From the NCBI GenBank assembly GCA_002104895.1, contig MCFG01000312.1:70001-84204 (forward strand): a stretch of 14,204 bases of DNA, given 5' to 3'. This document shows positions 1 through 9,580 of the stretch, piece after piece (position 1 is the first letter of the stretch; every line of letters begins with the position of its first letter). Under the pieces are notes generated by a model. It saw only the letters and a list, made by a program, of their open reading frames with translations. It was not told where the DNA came from and searched no databases. A program made the position numbers and the translations under genes. This DNA is from Anaeromyces robustus. Lineage: Eukaryota; Neocallimastigomycota; Neocallimastigomycetes; Neocallimastigales; Neocallimastigaceae.

Positions 1-1
1 T

Positions 2-3000
2 ACAGCAGCAAAGGAAAAGCAAGTTTCTGAAAAAGATATTAAAGCTAAACCAGAACCACAAATTACCCCAGTTATTGAAAAAAATAAACCTGAGAGAAAA
101 AAAGTACATCCAAAAGTTGTAGTTAGAATGAATTCAAAAATTAAAATTCGTGAATATAATAGTGAAACCCAAGATACTGATAGTATTTTAAGTGAAAGTG
201 AACAAAGTAAGGATAATAATGTAGTAAATAAGAGAAGAACGAATAGAATTAGTAAAGATATTCAAAAATTATTAGATGATTATGAAAAGGAATTAAAAGA
301 AAATAAATTTAAAGAAGAAATTGCGTTCCAAGAAATAAAAGACCAAACAGAAAAATTGAAAATCGATGAACAAAAACATAATCAACATTTGAATACAAAG
401 GTTAACAATGAAGTAGTTCAAATGAATAAATTATCAGAAGTAGTAATTGAAGACAATATAGCATCATCATTAAAAGGAAAATTAATGGAAGATGAGAATA
501 AATCAGAAGAAGAAAAAGAAATAAAAGTAATTCAAGAGACAAATATTATTATAAATAACATGATTAAGAAGAATGATGATAAAGAAAAATTATTAGAAAA
601 GGAAAAAGATATTAATAAACAAAGAATAAAAAATAAGAGATTAACTGTAAATACACAATATGAAGTTAATCCATCTATTTCTCAATTAATGCAAATGACA
701 GATGAAGAATTAAGTAATGTTAAAGATCTTGAAATTTATGTAAAAAATGTCGGTAGTTTGAAATATTTAGAACCTGTTGACCTTTTAAGTGCATGCAATG
801 GTAAGAAAAGAGAAAATATACCATACATTTTTGGTAATATTATTATTATTCAATCAAAATCTTGTACTGTCTATCCTGATGATAGAGCAAAACCAGAAGT
901 TGGTCAAGGATTAAATCATCCAGCAATTATTGAATTATATAACTGTTGGACTAAAGATAAGAGTACAGGTAAGCCAGTTATTGATCCATTACATCCTGCT
1001 TACAAAAAGCATATAATGAATTTGAAAAGAATAAAAGATACTGAATTTATAGATTATGAACCTTTACAAGGAAAATGGACCTTTAAAGTAGAACACTTTA
1101 CAAGATATGGTTTATTCACTGATGATGACGATGATGATGAATATGGTGATATTATGATCAGTAATAAAAAGGATTTAAAAATTAGAAAAAAAATTAATGG
1201 TACTATCAATGGAGGTTATGGTATAATAAGTACTGATGAAGAATCAAGTGAAAATGAAATTAATAATCTTAATGCTGTATTAAATAAGCAAACTAATAAG
1301 ACTATTATTGTATCTGAAGTTTTAAGTGAAGATGATATTAAGCAAAAGAATAAATTAGATTCTATGAAGTATTGTTTTAATACCATGGAAAATGCTAAAA
1401 AACTTCAAGTTATGAATGTTAGTATTTTTGGACCTTACAATAATAATATTAATAATAAACATTCCTCCTTAAAAACAATTAATTATTCTGAAAATTTAAT
1501 TCCATTAAATAAATCAAGAATGTCAAAAAGATTAGAAAAATTAAATAAATTGAAATTAATTACTAATGATAATGACACAACCATCAATAAGAGTCCATCA
1601 AAAGTTAATATGCATATATTAAAACAATTTAAAAAGAATTTCGAAGAAACTAAAAAGTTAATAAAAAGTACAATTAATAATGATACTCCTGTTTTGACTT
1701 TGAAAACTAATTCCAAAAATAATACAAAAAAGCAAGAAAATGAATTAAGTAATATTAATGTAAGTATATATATACATATATATATAAATTATTATTATAT
1801 TATAATATATAAAGTTTTATATATTATAATATAATAAATTTTTTTTTTATATATAAATTGTATAAATAATGATTTTATTATATATATATTATTTAAAGAA
1901 TCTTTTTTTTCTAAATGATTTTATTTTATTTTATTTTTTTTTATTTCTTATATATATATATACTATAGAATATTTCAAGCGAAGATTTAGATAAATTAGA
2001 TATTGTACAAAATAATTTAGAAAAAATACCATTATATAATCAAAGTATATTTAATAATAAGAATAAAAATTCTAATTTATTAATGAGTAGAAGTTTTAGA
2101 GTAGGATGGGGAAAGAGTAATGTAATTGCTATACCTTCAGTCAATGCTCTAAATATTTCACCATCACCTAATAAAATTCAATTGGGTATAATTAATCTTA
2201 ATAAAATATTATTTGAAGATGTTAGAGAAAAACATATTATTTTATTGTCTGCATTATTACAGTCCTCAAAAATAAGACATGATTATAGTAATAATAATAT
2301 TGAAGAATCAGATACAAAAGAAATAAATGATGATATAAAAAGTGATGAACAAGTCATTACAAATCCAGTTATTATCAGAGAACCTTCAAATAAAGCATTT
2401 TCTAGTATTATTAATGTTTTAAAACCATCCATTAATACAACATTTGGTAAACATGAAATTTTAATGTGGAAATTATGTCAAATTTTATTTGATAATACAG
2501 AAATTAGTGATTTAGAAGAATGTGAAGATTTTCTTACTGAAAAACAAAAACAATATGTTGTTAATATGCAAAAGAAACAAAATATTGGTAAATGGTTAAA
2601 GGATGCATTAGTAGATGTTGTAAAGGAATGTATCATGGATATTAAGGAAGAGTTAGAAAATATGGATGATGCTAATGATGAAGCTAATCAATTAAAAATA
2701 AAATCATTTATTACTGAAATAATATTTATTAATTTAACTGGTGGTATGACAATTAGTGCATGTAAAGAAGCCATGAGTAATGATGAATTAAGATTAGCTA
2801 CTTTAATTTCACAATTATCAAGTTGTAATGAAAATATTAGTGAAAAGAAAACAATTATGCGTGGTGTTCCTGGTTCAGGTAAAACTGATACAGAATATAT
2901 GGATATGATAAAACACCAAATTGAAATTTGGAAAAAGGAAGCAGAAGAAGGCATTAATAACAATACTGAAAGTGTTTATCAAGATATATTCATGTTATTA

Positions 3001-4974
3001 AGTGGACAAATTGATATTTCTATTTGTAAGAATCTTGTTGATTGGAAACAAGTTCTTGGTTTAGTTTTCTGGTATAAAGATGGAGGTTATCTTTCCTTCC
3101 CTGAAGCTTTAAATGAATTTGATAAATTAATGGAAGAAGTTAAAGTTTCTATAACAAGAAATGAAAGAAATATTAATCTCTTTAATTATGAAAATGATAT
3201 TATTTATTATCTTTTCAAATATTATGCTCAAAATAATTTCCCTAGACAAAAAATATTACTTCCAAAAAATAATTCTATTTCAAATATAGATTATCGTATT
3301 AGTTGGGTATTAAGTCAATTATTACTACCTGCCAATGATATAGATCCAGTTGAAAAAGAAAAATTAGATAATAAATTAATTCATTCCTATATTTTCCAAT
3401 TAGAAAGTATAGGTATGTGGGAATGGGCTTGTTTTGTTGCTATGCATCTTCAATATTCAGTTGAAAGAGAAAGAATTATTAGAAGAATACTTATTCAAAA
3501 TTTCCCATTAGATTCTAATGATGATAGTATTTCTACTATATTTACAAGTTATCTTTCTAATTGGAATTTAGAAATTAATCGTAATAATGCTATTATTAAT
3601 GCGAATATAAATAATGGTACTATTGTCTTTAATAATAATAACAATAATAACAATAATAATAATAATGGTAATAATGGTAATGGTTTAAATGATAATAGTA
3701 CTACAAATGACAATACTAGTATTATTAATGAAAATAATTATATTAATTATTCTTTCAATAATAATAATAGAAATTATAACAATAATAATAATAATAATCG
3801 TAATAATGGTCGTAGTTCAAGAAATACTAGAAGTAGAAGTATTATTAGTAATTATAATGGTTTATTATTTAATCCAAATAGAAATTATACTAATTTATGG
3901 CATTTCCTTGTTGATAAATTACAAATTCCAAAATTCTGGATTCATGATGCAAAACGTATTAAAGCAAAATATCATGGTGATTTATTAAGAGAAATTTTTT
4001 ATACTATGGATTGTGAATTATGGGAAGAAGCACATCAATTATTAGTAGATAAATTAGCATCAGAATTAATACTTTATCGTAAGAATGAATTACTTTATGA
4101 ATTATTAAGAGTTCTTATTCAAAAAATGGATATTGATGATGAAGATTATGCTAAAAAAATAAATTGGGATCTTAATGGAGGACTTTATCTTAATTATATT
4201 AACTTTAATGAACAATTTTCACGTTTATTAGATCAACGTAAATCTATTTATAATAAATTACAACATTATCAAAATGAAAAGTATAATTTAATTGATAGTC
4301 AACCAGCACAATTTATTAATTCCATTAGTCATGATTCAGAAAATTCTTTAGTTTCACTTTGTTCAGAAAATCCTAATAGATCTTCCCTTCAAGAATTTAC
4401 CTCTTCTTACCTTGAAATAAATCATTATTTAGATAGAATTAGTCAATTATTAAATAAAATTTCACAAAAAAAGAAATTAATAGAAGAAAAGGAAATGGAA
4501 ATAAATATTATTGATGATAATGATAATTATGAAAAAGAAAGAAAAATGCAAGCTTTAGAAATTATGGAAGAAAATTTAATGGCAGCCTTTTATTCATGTA
4601 ATGATGATAGAATAGAACAAAAGAATCAAATGAATCTTATCCTTAATAGTAATAATAATAATGAAAATAATAATAATAATAATAATAATATAAAAGATAT
4701 TTCTAGTAATGATTTATTTAATATGAATGAAGAAGGAATCGATCAAGAAATGAATGAAAATGAAAATGAAAACGAAAATGAAAATGAAAATAAAGAAGAA
4801 AAAGAAGAAAATGAAGAAAACGAAGAAATTGAACATGAAACAAAGCTTCCAGAATTAAATGAAGATACAATAAATTATCAATTATTATCTGAAACTTCAT
4901 TAAGTGAAGCAAAACGTTCATTAATGATTGATCAATTAGCAGATAAATGGTTTAATTCTATTCTTGATCTATAA
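2..4974 (+). CDS. NUP98-NUP96: Nucleoporin NUP98-NUP96 precursor (yeast Nup145 / fission yeast Nup189 type), 5'-partial, two exons
   Basis: The coding sequence is join(2..1759, 1969..4974). The frame is open from the window edge through an ATG at 128, so that ATG is probably internal and the FG-repeat half lies upstream. In order I see a Lys/Glu-rich charged linker (to about 660), the NUP98 autoproteolytic domain (about 668-1111, ending in the HFTRYG cleavage motif), an acidic Asp run (about 1118-1150), a low-complexity linker, and the intron. After the intron come the SFRVGWG motif that opens NUP96 (2089-2109) and the NUP96 alpha-solenoid (about 2450-4230, including KLQIPKFWIHDAK near 3918). 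The C-terminus is intact and ends at TAA 4972-4974. In the known family, self-cleavage releases NUP98 from NUP96, and NUP96 joins the Y-shaped NUP84/NUP107 complex with SEC13. Poly-Asn (about 3630-3800) and Glu/Asn (about 4738-4845) inserts interrupt the solenoid. About 1587 residues are visible. Confidence 0.93.
668..1111 (+). other. NUP98 autoproteolytic domain with a His-Phe-Thr cleavage site
   Basis: This part of the CDS begins at NPSISQLMQM and ends at HFTRYGL. It matches the family by its opening NPS motif, the TVYPDD segment, the GQGLN segment and the WTFKVEHF end. In this family the chain cuts itself between Phe and the next residue of a His-Phe-Ser motif. Here the third codon (1100-1102) is ACA, Thr. 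Thr also carries a hydroxyl and could act by the same N-to-O acyl shift, but whether this copy cleaves is inference. Confidence 0.9.
1760..1968 (+). other. Phase-0 spliceosomal intron of NUP98-NUP96
   Basis: The donor is GTAAGT at 1760-1765 and the acceptor is ACTATAG ending at 1968. Removing 209 nt joins AAT (1757-1759) to AAT (1969) without a frame change and restores an open frame into SFRVGWG, whereas read-through meets a stop at 1832-1834. CTAAAT at 1911-1916 is a plausible branch site and is followed by T-rich sequence. The intron lies in the poorly conserved linker between the autoproteolytic domain and NUP96, so both natural products are split across it. Confidence 0.92.
3620..3885 (+). 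repeat. Asparagine-rich insert (AAT/AAC codons) in the NUP96 solenoid
   Basis: The reading frame runs through a 12-residue Asn stretch, then further Asn runs broken by Gly, Asp, Ser and Arg, and a short Arg/Ser patch. It falls between two conserved helical blocks, after LSNWNLEI and before YTNLWHFLVDKLQIP, so it should loop out of the fold. Both AAT and AAC are used, so the run is not a pure slipped repeat. Confidence 0.85.
4738..4850 (+). repeat. Acidic Asn-Glu repeat in the NUP96 C-terminal region
   Basis: A GAAAAT hexanucleotide repeat encodes alternating Glu and Asn followed by Glu/Lys-rich residues. It interrupts the C-terminal helices just before the conserved last helix (ADKWFNSIL). 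A shorter poly-Asn run precedes it at about 4648-4692. These are low-complexity insertions; I see no known domain in them. Confidence 0.8.
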
Positions 4975-5170
4975 ATTAAATTTAAAGCCAAAAAGACAGA
5001 CAAAAAAAAAAAAAGATATTAGATATATATTATATTTATTAATTAATGGTATTTTCAGGAAAAAAAAAATTAAAAAAAAATAAATAAATAAAATAAAATA
5101 TTCTTTTTATTTGTATTTTTTTATTTTTTATTTTTTTTTATTATAATTTTTTTTTTCTTAAATATAATTT

Positions 5171-5206
5171 TCTCTCTATTTCTCTCTATTTCTCTCTATT
5201 TCTCTC
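5171..5206. repeat. 10-bp tandem repeat (TCTCTCTATT), about 3.6 copies
   Basis: Three exact copies of TCTCTCTATT are followed by a partial fourth copy (TCTCTC). The repeat lies about 200 bp past the NUP98-NUP96 stop codon, probably in or just beyond its 3' untranslated region. Confidence 0.85.
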
Positions 5207-6073
5207 ACATTATTTTTTTTTCTTTAATTTTTAACATATAAATTATTATTATTATGAGTTGACTCTATAAAGTCAATTTTTTTTTTTTTTATTAAATTTA
5301 TTTTTTTCTTTTTATAATTTTTAATTTTAATAATCAGTTTTTTATTTTAAAAAAAATTAATATATAGTTTAAATTTTTTTTTATTTTATTTTTCTTTAAT
5401 CAATTTTATATTTGCTATTAATATGTATAAAAAAAAATAAATTATTGTATTAAATAAATAAATAAATAAATAAATAGAAATATAATAAAAATAAAAATAA
5501 AATATTAAAAAAAAAAAAAAAAAAAGAAATCTTATTTTTTGTCTTAAATACTTTTTTTATTAATCTTTTTTATTATTATTATAATAGTTTTTTTAAATAT
5601 CGAATTTTCAAATTTATATCCAAATAACAAAGAAATAACTTCAAAAATATCAAAAATATTATAAAATATTTTAATTTACTTTTCATATAAAAAAAAAAAA
5701 TTTTTTTAAATATTAAATTATAATTTGATCATAACACTTCTTTTAACAAAAATTTATTTTTTATTTTTTTTTTATTTTTTAATAATTTTTTTTTTTTTTT
5801 TACATTTTTTTATTAAATTATTTGCTAAATTAAATAAGAAAAAAATAAAGATTTATTTTTATTTATTTTTATTCTTATTTATAAATATTATTTATATTAT
5901 AAAATTTTTTCTCTTTTTCTTTATATTTAAAACATATATAAAGATTTATAGTTTTTTTTTTTTTTTTTTTATTTTTTTTTAATTATATATATATATATTA
6001 GATTATGGTTTATATAATAAAAATTATTATTATTATAATTAAGGAATTAAAAAGTTTATATCATGATATATTT

Positions 6074-6104
<31 letters not shown>

Positions 6105-6147
6105 GAAAATTTTTTTCTTTTTCTTTTTTTTTTTTTTTTTTTTTTTT
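6074..6147. repeat. Imperfect A-rich/T-rich fold-back
   Basis: A run of A with scattered G (AAAGAAAG type) is followed directly by a run of T with scattered C, giving an imperfect inverted repeat of about 35 nt per arm. It lies about 120 bp beyond the LSM7 stop codon in the shared 3' region of the convergent genes. It may be only paired homopolymers. Confidence 0.65.
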
Positions 6148-6268
6148 ATTATTATAATATTGAATTATATTATATATAAATTATTTTATTTGATGGCATT
6201 AATTATTTTATTATTAGTTGTATTTTATAAGAGTTTTTTGAAAATATATATTTTATTATCTATTGAAA

Positions 6269-7269
6269 TTAAGCTTTAAATGGATTACTGATTTCAACTA
6301 ATTCATCCGGTGAAACAGTCATAATAGCAGTACCTCTTAATACAACTAAACCAAGATCTCTTGTTTCATCAGTAACATTTAATTCTTCATCTAATTATAT
6401 AAAAATACATCATAATTTTTAAAGTATAAAAATTAATAATAATAATATTGATATATTATAGTATGCATAATATATCAATTATATAAATTATATTATTAAT
6501 ATTAATATTATTATTATTATTGTTGTTGTTGTTGTCGTTGTTGTCGTTGTTGTCGTTGTTGTCGTTGTTGTTGTTATTGTTGTTATTGTTGTTGTTAGAG
6601 CAAATATAAATAATATGTTTATTTTTATGAATTTTATATATTTAAATATTTACAGTATTATTGAAAATTGGAATGTTTTTTTGAATGATGATATAAATAA
6701 CATCATGTTATAAATATAAATATATTTATATTTATATTTATCGATTTGTTTATTTTTATATTATAATTTGAGTTTTAATATCAATATCAGATATATATAA
6801 TAAAAAAGAAAAATTATATTAATTAAAATTAAATTTTAAAAAAAGAATTATTGAATAAATTTATTCATTGTATAAATAGATATATCTATATATATATATA
6901 TGTATATGTATTATACATTAGTATATATAAATATATAAACATTACCTCTTAAAAATTCTTTAGTATCATCTAATACAATATTTAATAATTGATCAAAACC
7001 TTTTAAGATTCCAGTAACTTTTATGTATATATAAAAAGAAATTTATTAATTTCATTTTGAAATTTCATCAATATTTTAATACAATAAATAAAATTTTAAA
7101 TTGAATAAATTATAATGTATATATGTATTTGTTAATGAATTCGTGCATTTCATTAAATCTACTATTATCATCAATCATTTCTAATAATTTACCTTCACGT
7201 TTTCCATTAAATTTTACTCTAACTCTTTTGTCCATATATCTTGATAAATCTAAAATATTTTCTTTTGTC

Positions 7270-7332
<63 letters not shown>

Positions 7333-7518
7333 TTAGGGGAAAAAAATATTTATATAAAAAAATATTATACAAAAAAAAAAAAAAAAAAAAAATTAGTCAA
7401 TTTTCTAACTTTTTTATTATCATATAAGCATATTTATTTTATTTTCATTATTAATTATTATTTGTATGTATATTTATATTTATATTTATATTTATACATT
7501 TATATATTATTCTTAAAA

Positions 7519-7573
<55 letters not shown>

Positions 7574-7654
7574 TAAAATTAGTTATACCTTTGGACGATC
7601 TTGATTTTGCATTTTTCCTCTGTTTTTGTTATTGTTATTACCACCTCTTCCGTT
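6269..7654 (-). CDS. LSM7: U6 snRNA-associated Sm-like protein LSM7, at least four exons
   Basis: The exons in coding order (minus strand) are 7654-7589, 7268-7193, 7017-6946 and 6390-6269, with stop TAA at 6271-6269. Every junction has GT..AG ends and keeps frame (phases 0, 1, 1). The product has the Sm1 motif (VRVKFNGKREVTGILKGFDQ then LLNIVLDD) and the Sm2 motif (LGLVVLRGTAI), and ends NPFKA like other LSM7 proteins (NPF near the end). The opening KENILDLSRYMDK and GILKGFDQLLN..LDD are close to fungal LSM7. The known role is one subunit of the cytoplasmic LSM1-7 ring (mRNA decapping) and the nuclear LSM2-8 ring (U6 snRNA). The first exon shown starts with an Arg-Gly/Asn-rich leader. It has no start ATG before an in-frame stop, so either Met at 7612-7610 is used (97 residues) or a further 5' exon exists. 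Confidence 0.9.
6391..6945 (-). other. Long LSM7 intron before the Sm2 exon
   Basis: The donor is G|GTAATG (6945) and the acceptor ATATAATTAG (to 6391), phase 1, 555 nt, splitting the Asp codon of LRDEELN. It is the longest intron in the window and carries the compound TTG/TCG triplet repeat described separately. The rest is AT-rich, with short palindromic TATATTTATA runs. Confidence 0.88.
6508..6596. repeat. Compound TTA/TTG/TCG triplet repeat in an LSM7 intron
   Basis: A TTA run passes into TTG repeats, then TCGTTG-type repeats (four TCG), then TTG/TTA again. On the minus (transcript) strand the same bases read as AAC, AAT and GAC, an open Asn/Asp frame of the kind seen in coding poly-Asn tracts. 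The four GC-containing TCG triplets stand out in AT-rich intron sequence. Confidence 0.85.
7018..7192 (-). other. LSM7 intron between the two Sm1 exons
   Basis: The donor is G|GTAAAT (7192) and the acceptor ATAAAAG (to 7018), phase 1, 175 nt. It splits the Val codon of KREVTG, inside the Sm1 motif. Joining restores the family pattern KREVTGILKGFD exactly. Confidence 0.9.
7273..7330. repeat. (TTA)n microsatellite, about 19 units
   Basis: An uninterrupted TTA/ATT triplet run lies inside the LSM7 intron, immediately next to its acceptor. It is reverse-complementary to the AAT run at 7519-7572. Confidence 0.95.
7519..7572. repeat. (AAT)n microsatellite, 18 units
   Basis: An uninterrupted AAT triplet run lies inside the same LSM7 intron, about 15 nt from its donor. 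It pairs in principle with the TTA run at 7273-7330. Confidence 0.95.
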
Positions 7655-8220
7655 CTTTATTATTATTATTTAAATAAATAATTATTATTCATTCATTCAT
7701 TATTAATTGATTAAAAATTATTTATTATAATTATAAATAATTATAATTATAACAATAGTTTATTATTTCAAAAAATAATATATAAAATTAGAATTATAAA
7801 AATAAAAAAAAAGATAAAAAAAGAAATTAGTTTTAATAATATTTATTAATACATTTAATATTCAATAAATTCTTTTAAATATTATTTAATAGTTCAATTA
7901 TATTAATATTATTGATGAACAATGTTATAAAAAAAAAAAAAAAGAAATTGAAATTTCATTAATTTAATAATTTTAGATATATTGCTGAATTTTAAATATT
8001 TTATTGTATATTTTAATTGATGAATAATAAAACAATATACATTGGTATCTGAATAATTTACATCAATATTTTTAATAAAAATTTCTAATCAATGGATTAC
8101 ACATGTCATTATTAATTTCAATTACAACAAAAAACTATTGATTAAAATATTAATAAATATTCTTTTTATTCTTGAATAATTACTGAAACCCAATATATAT
8201 TATATTTATTTTTAATTAAT

Positions 8221-8252
<32 letters not shown>

Positions 8253-8969
8253 AATTCATTAAATTATAACATTGATAATATTAACCTTATCCATTTTTGC
8301 TATATAATATTATATATTTTTAGTAGATATAAATATGATATATTAATTGTAAAAAATTCAAATTTTTTAAAATTTTCTTTTTTATAAATGTATATTAATT
8401 TAAAAATTAAATAATAATTTTGATTGGTTTTTAATATATTTTTACTTTTAATTTTATAATTTCTGGAGAAATTTTTTTTAATTATAAATGTGAATAATAA
8501 TATTATACAAATTTTAAATAGTATGAATATATGAATATAAAGATTAAATAAAAAATAATAATTTGAATATTATTACTATTATTATTTTATAATAATAATA
8601 AACATAATAATAGCATCCATTTAATTATATTGAAACTAGGAATAAATATTAATATTGAAAAAAAAAAATTTATAGAATAATTCTGCTTTAATACTAATCA
8701 TCTTTAACTGTCATAAAAAGATTTTACTGAATATAATCTAGGTTTTAGTATTAAAAATATCCTCTAACTAATATACTTATATATATTTAATATTCCATAA
8801 AAAAACTAAAATATCTATTATTATGATTGCTCAGGAATTAAATTTTTTATAATAAATATTGAAACATTTTAGAATCAATTTTTTTTTTTTTAGTATATTT
8901 AACTTTATATTTTCAAAATTTTTTGAATATCCTATATTTATAATTATAGAATTTACTTTATTTAAAGTT
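7655..8969. other. AT-rich region upstream of LSM7, no confident gene
   Basis: It should contain the 5' region and promoter of LSM7, which reads leftward. It holds a T run (8222-8248), scattered A runs and many AATAAT stretches. The candidate 3-codon exon at 8286-8294 is the only coding hint. The 69-residue open frame beginning at 8859 (+) is mostly Phe and Ile and lies opposite the acyltransferase relic, so I treat it as a shadow. No tRNA or other RNA gene is apparent. Confidence 0.65.
8286..8294 (-). other. Candidate first coding exon of LSM7 (ATG GAT AAG)
   Basis: On the minus strand CAAAAATGGATAAG is followed by GTTAAT. Splicing from 8285 to the AG at 7656-7655 would give a phase-0 join and a product starting MDK-NGRGG. 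It is the only short ATG exon I found upstream that keeps frame. The donor is not the GTAAGT-like form and three codons carry little information, so this stays a guess. Confidence 0.3.
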
Positions 8970-9147
8970 TTAAAATTCATTCCTTTTAATAATTTTATAT
9001 ATTTTATTATTTTTATTCATTTTTCTATTATTTTCATAAATTTTAAGGAATATATAATTTATTTTTAAAGCTTTAGATAGATAGTATCTAAATTAAATCA
9101 ATTGCTAAAGCAATGAAATATATATATTTAAAAGAAAAAATTAAAAC
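8970..9147 (-). pseudogene. Relic of the C-terminus of a second acyltransferase-3 copy
   Basis: Read on the minus strand from 9147, the frame gives VLIFSF..YIYFIALAIDLI. After one extra T at about 9090 a second frame continues RYYLSKALKIN.., ending at TAA 8972-8970. The intact neighbouring gene reads VLFIV..IYIICLTIDLI then RYYLFKALKIN at residues 322-350, so the match runs through the last membrane helix into the Lys/Asn-rich tail. The single-base frameshift and the loss of everything upstream mark it as broken. A weaker match (LRH..NLW in place of LIHDNL) lies further up at about 9176-9211, separated by an A-run expansion. It has the same orientation as the intact gene and lies about 800 bp past that gene's stop codon, so a tandem duplication with decay is the simplest history. 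Confidence 0.75.
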
Positions 9148-9257
9148 TGTTTTTTTTTTTTTTTATGATATTTAAATAAAACTTCTCCACAAATTAATCT
9201 TATGTCTCAGAGTCAAAAAAAAAAAGAAATAAAAAATAATTAAATTAATATTGAAAA

Positions 9258-9302
9258 TACTACTACTACTACTACTACTATTACTATTACTATTACTATT
9301 AC

Positions 9303-9353
<51 letters not shown>
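9258..9353. repeat. Compound ACT/ATT microsatellite ending in an (AAT)n-(ATT)n palindrome
   Basis: (ACT) units pass into alternating ATT-ACT, then about eight AAT units (from 9304) followed directly by about eight ATT units (to about 9353). The last two form a near-perfect palindrome centred near 9328. Confidence 0.9.
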
Positions 9354-9357
<4 letters not shown>

Positions 9358-9580
9358 ATTATTATTATAAATATTATTAAATCAATATCATTATTTAAAT
9401 AAAAATAAAAGTTTTAAAAATTATAAAAATATATACATATATTAAAATATCGAAAGTGAAGAAAAAAAAAAAAAGATATAAAAAAAATAGTTATATTTAT
9501 ATTGTTTTATTTATATTATTTTTGATTTTTTATTAATAATATAGTAAAATAATAATAATTTTTTTTTTATTATAAATGTA

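Larger units (their letters stand above)
4975..6268. other. Gene-free AT-rich gap between convergent NUP98-NUP96 and LSM7
   Basis: The stretch holds the 3' ends of two genes that face each other. It is dominated by A and T homopolymers, AAAT/AATA runs, a 10-bp TCTCTCTATT tandem (5171-5206), a small hairpin TTGACT..AGTCAA (5259-5276) followed by T-rich sequence, and a purine/pyrimidine fold-back at about 6074-6147. The only long open frame (5725-5982) encodes almost only Phe, Ile, Leu, Lys and Tyr from T-rich sequence and is not credible as a gene. I see no RNA gene. Confidence 0.75.
7269..7588 (-). other. LSM7 intron with complementary triplet arrays beside both splice sites
   Basis: The donor is GTATAA (from 7588) and the acceptor is AAAAAG (to 7269), phase 0, 320 nt. 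On the transcript an (AUU) array of about 18 units begins about 15 nt after the donor (7572-7519), and an (AAU) array of about 19 units ends about 3 nt before the acceptor (7330-7273). The arrays are reverse complements. The loop between them holds a CTAAT element (near 7391-7397) followed by a long T run. Confidence 0.85.

Noticed and set aside
3689-3988. 99-codon open frame in another plus frame
   Set aside because: It is an Ile-rich shift of the poly-Asn stretch in NUP96, which continues in frame through it.
5259-5280. TTGACT..AGTCAA hairpin followed by T residues, like a bacterial terminator
   Set aside because: The context is eukaryotic, the stem is only 6 bp without GC-rich pairing, and T runs are everywhere here.
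5725-5982. 85-codon open frame of Phe/Ile/Leu/Lys
   Set aside because: It results from T-rich sequence, with no recognisable motif or normal amino-acid mix.
7123-7677. 184-codon open frame on the plus strand
   Set aside because: It is antisense to LSM7 exons and introns and consists largely of poly-Leu and poly-Asn from the triplet repeats.
8859-9068. 69-codon open frame on the plus strand
   Set aside because: It is a Phe/Ile-rich shadow opposite the acyltransferase relic.
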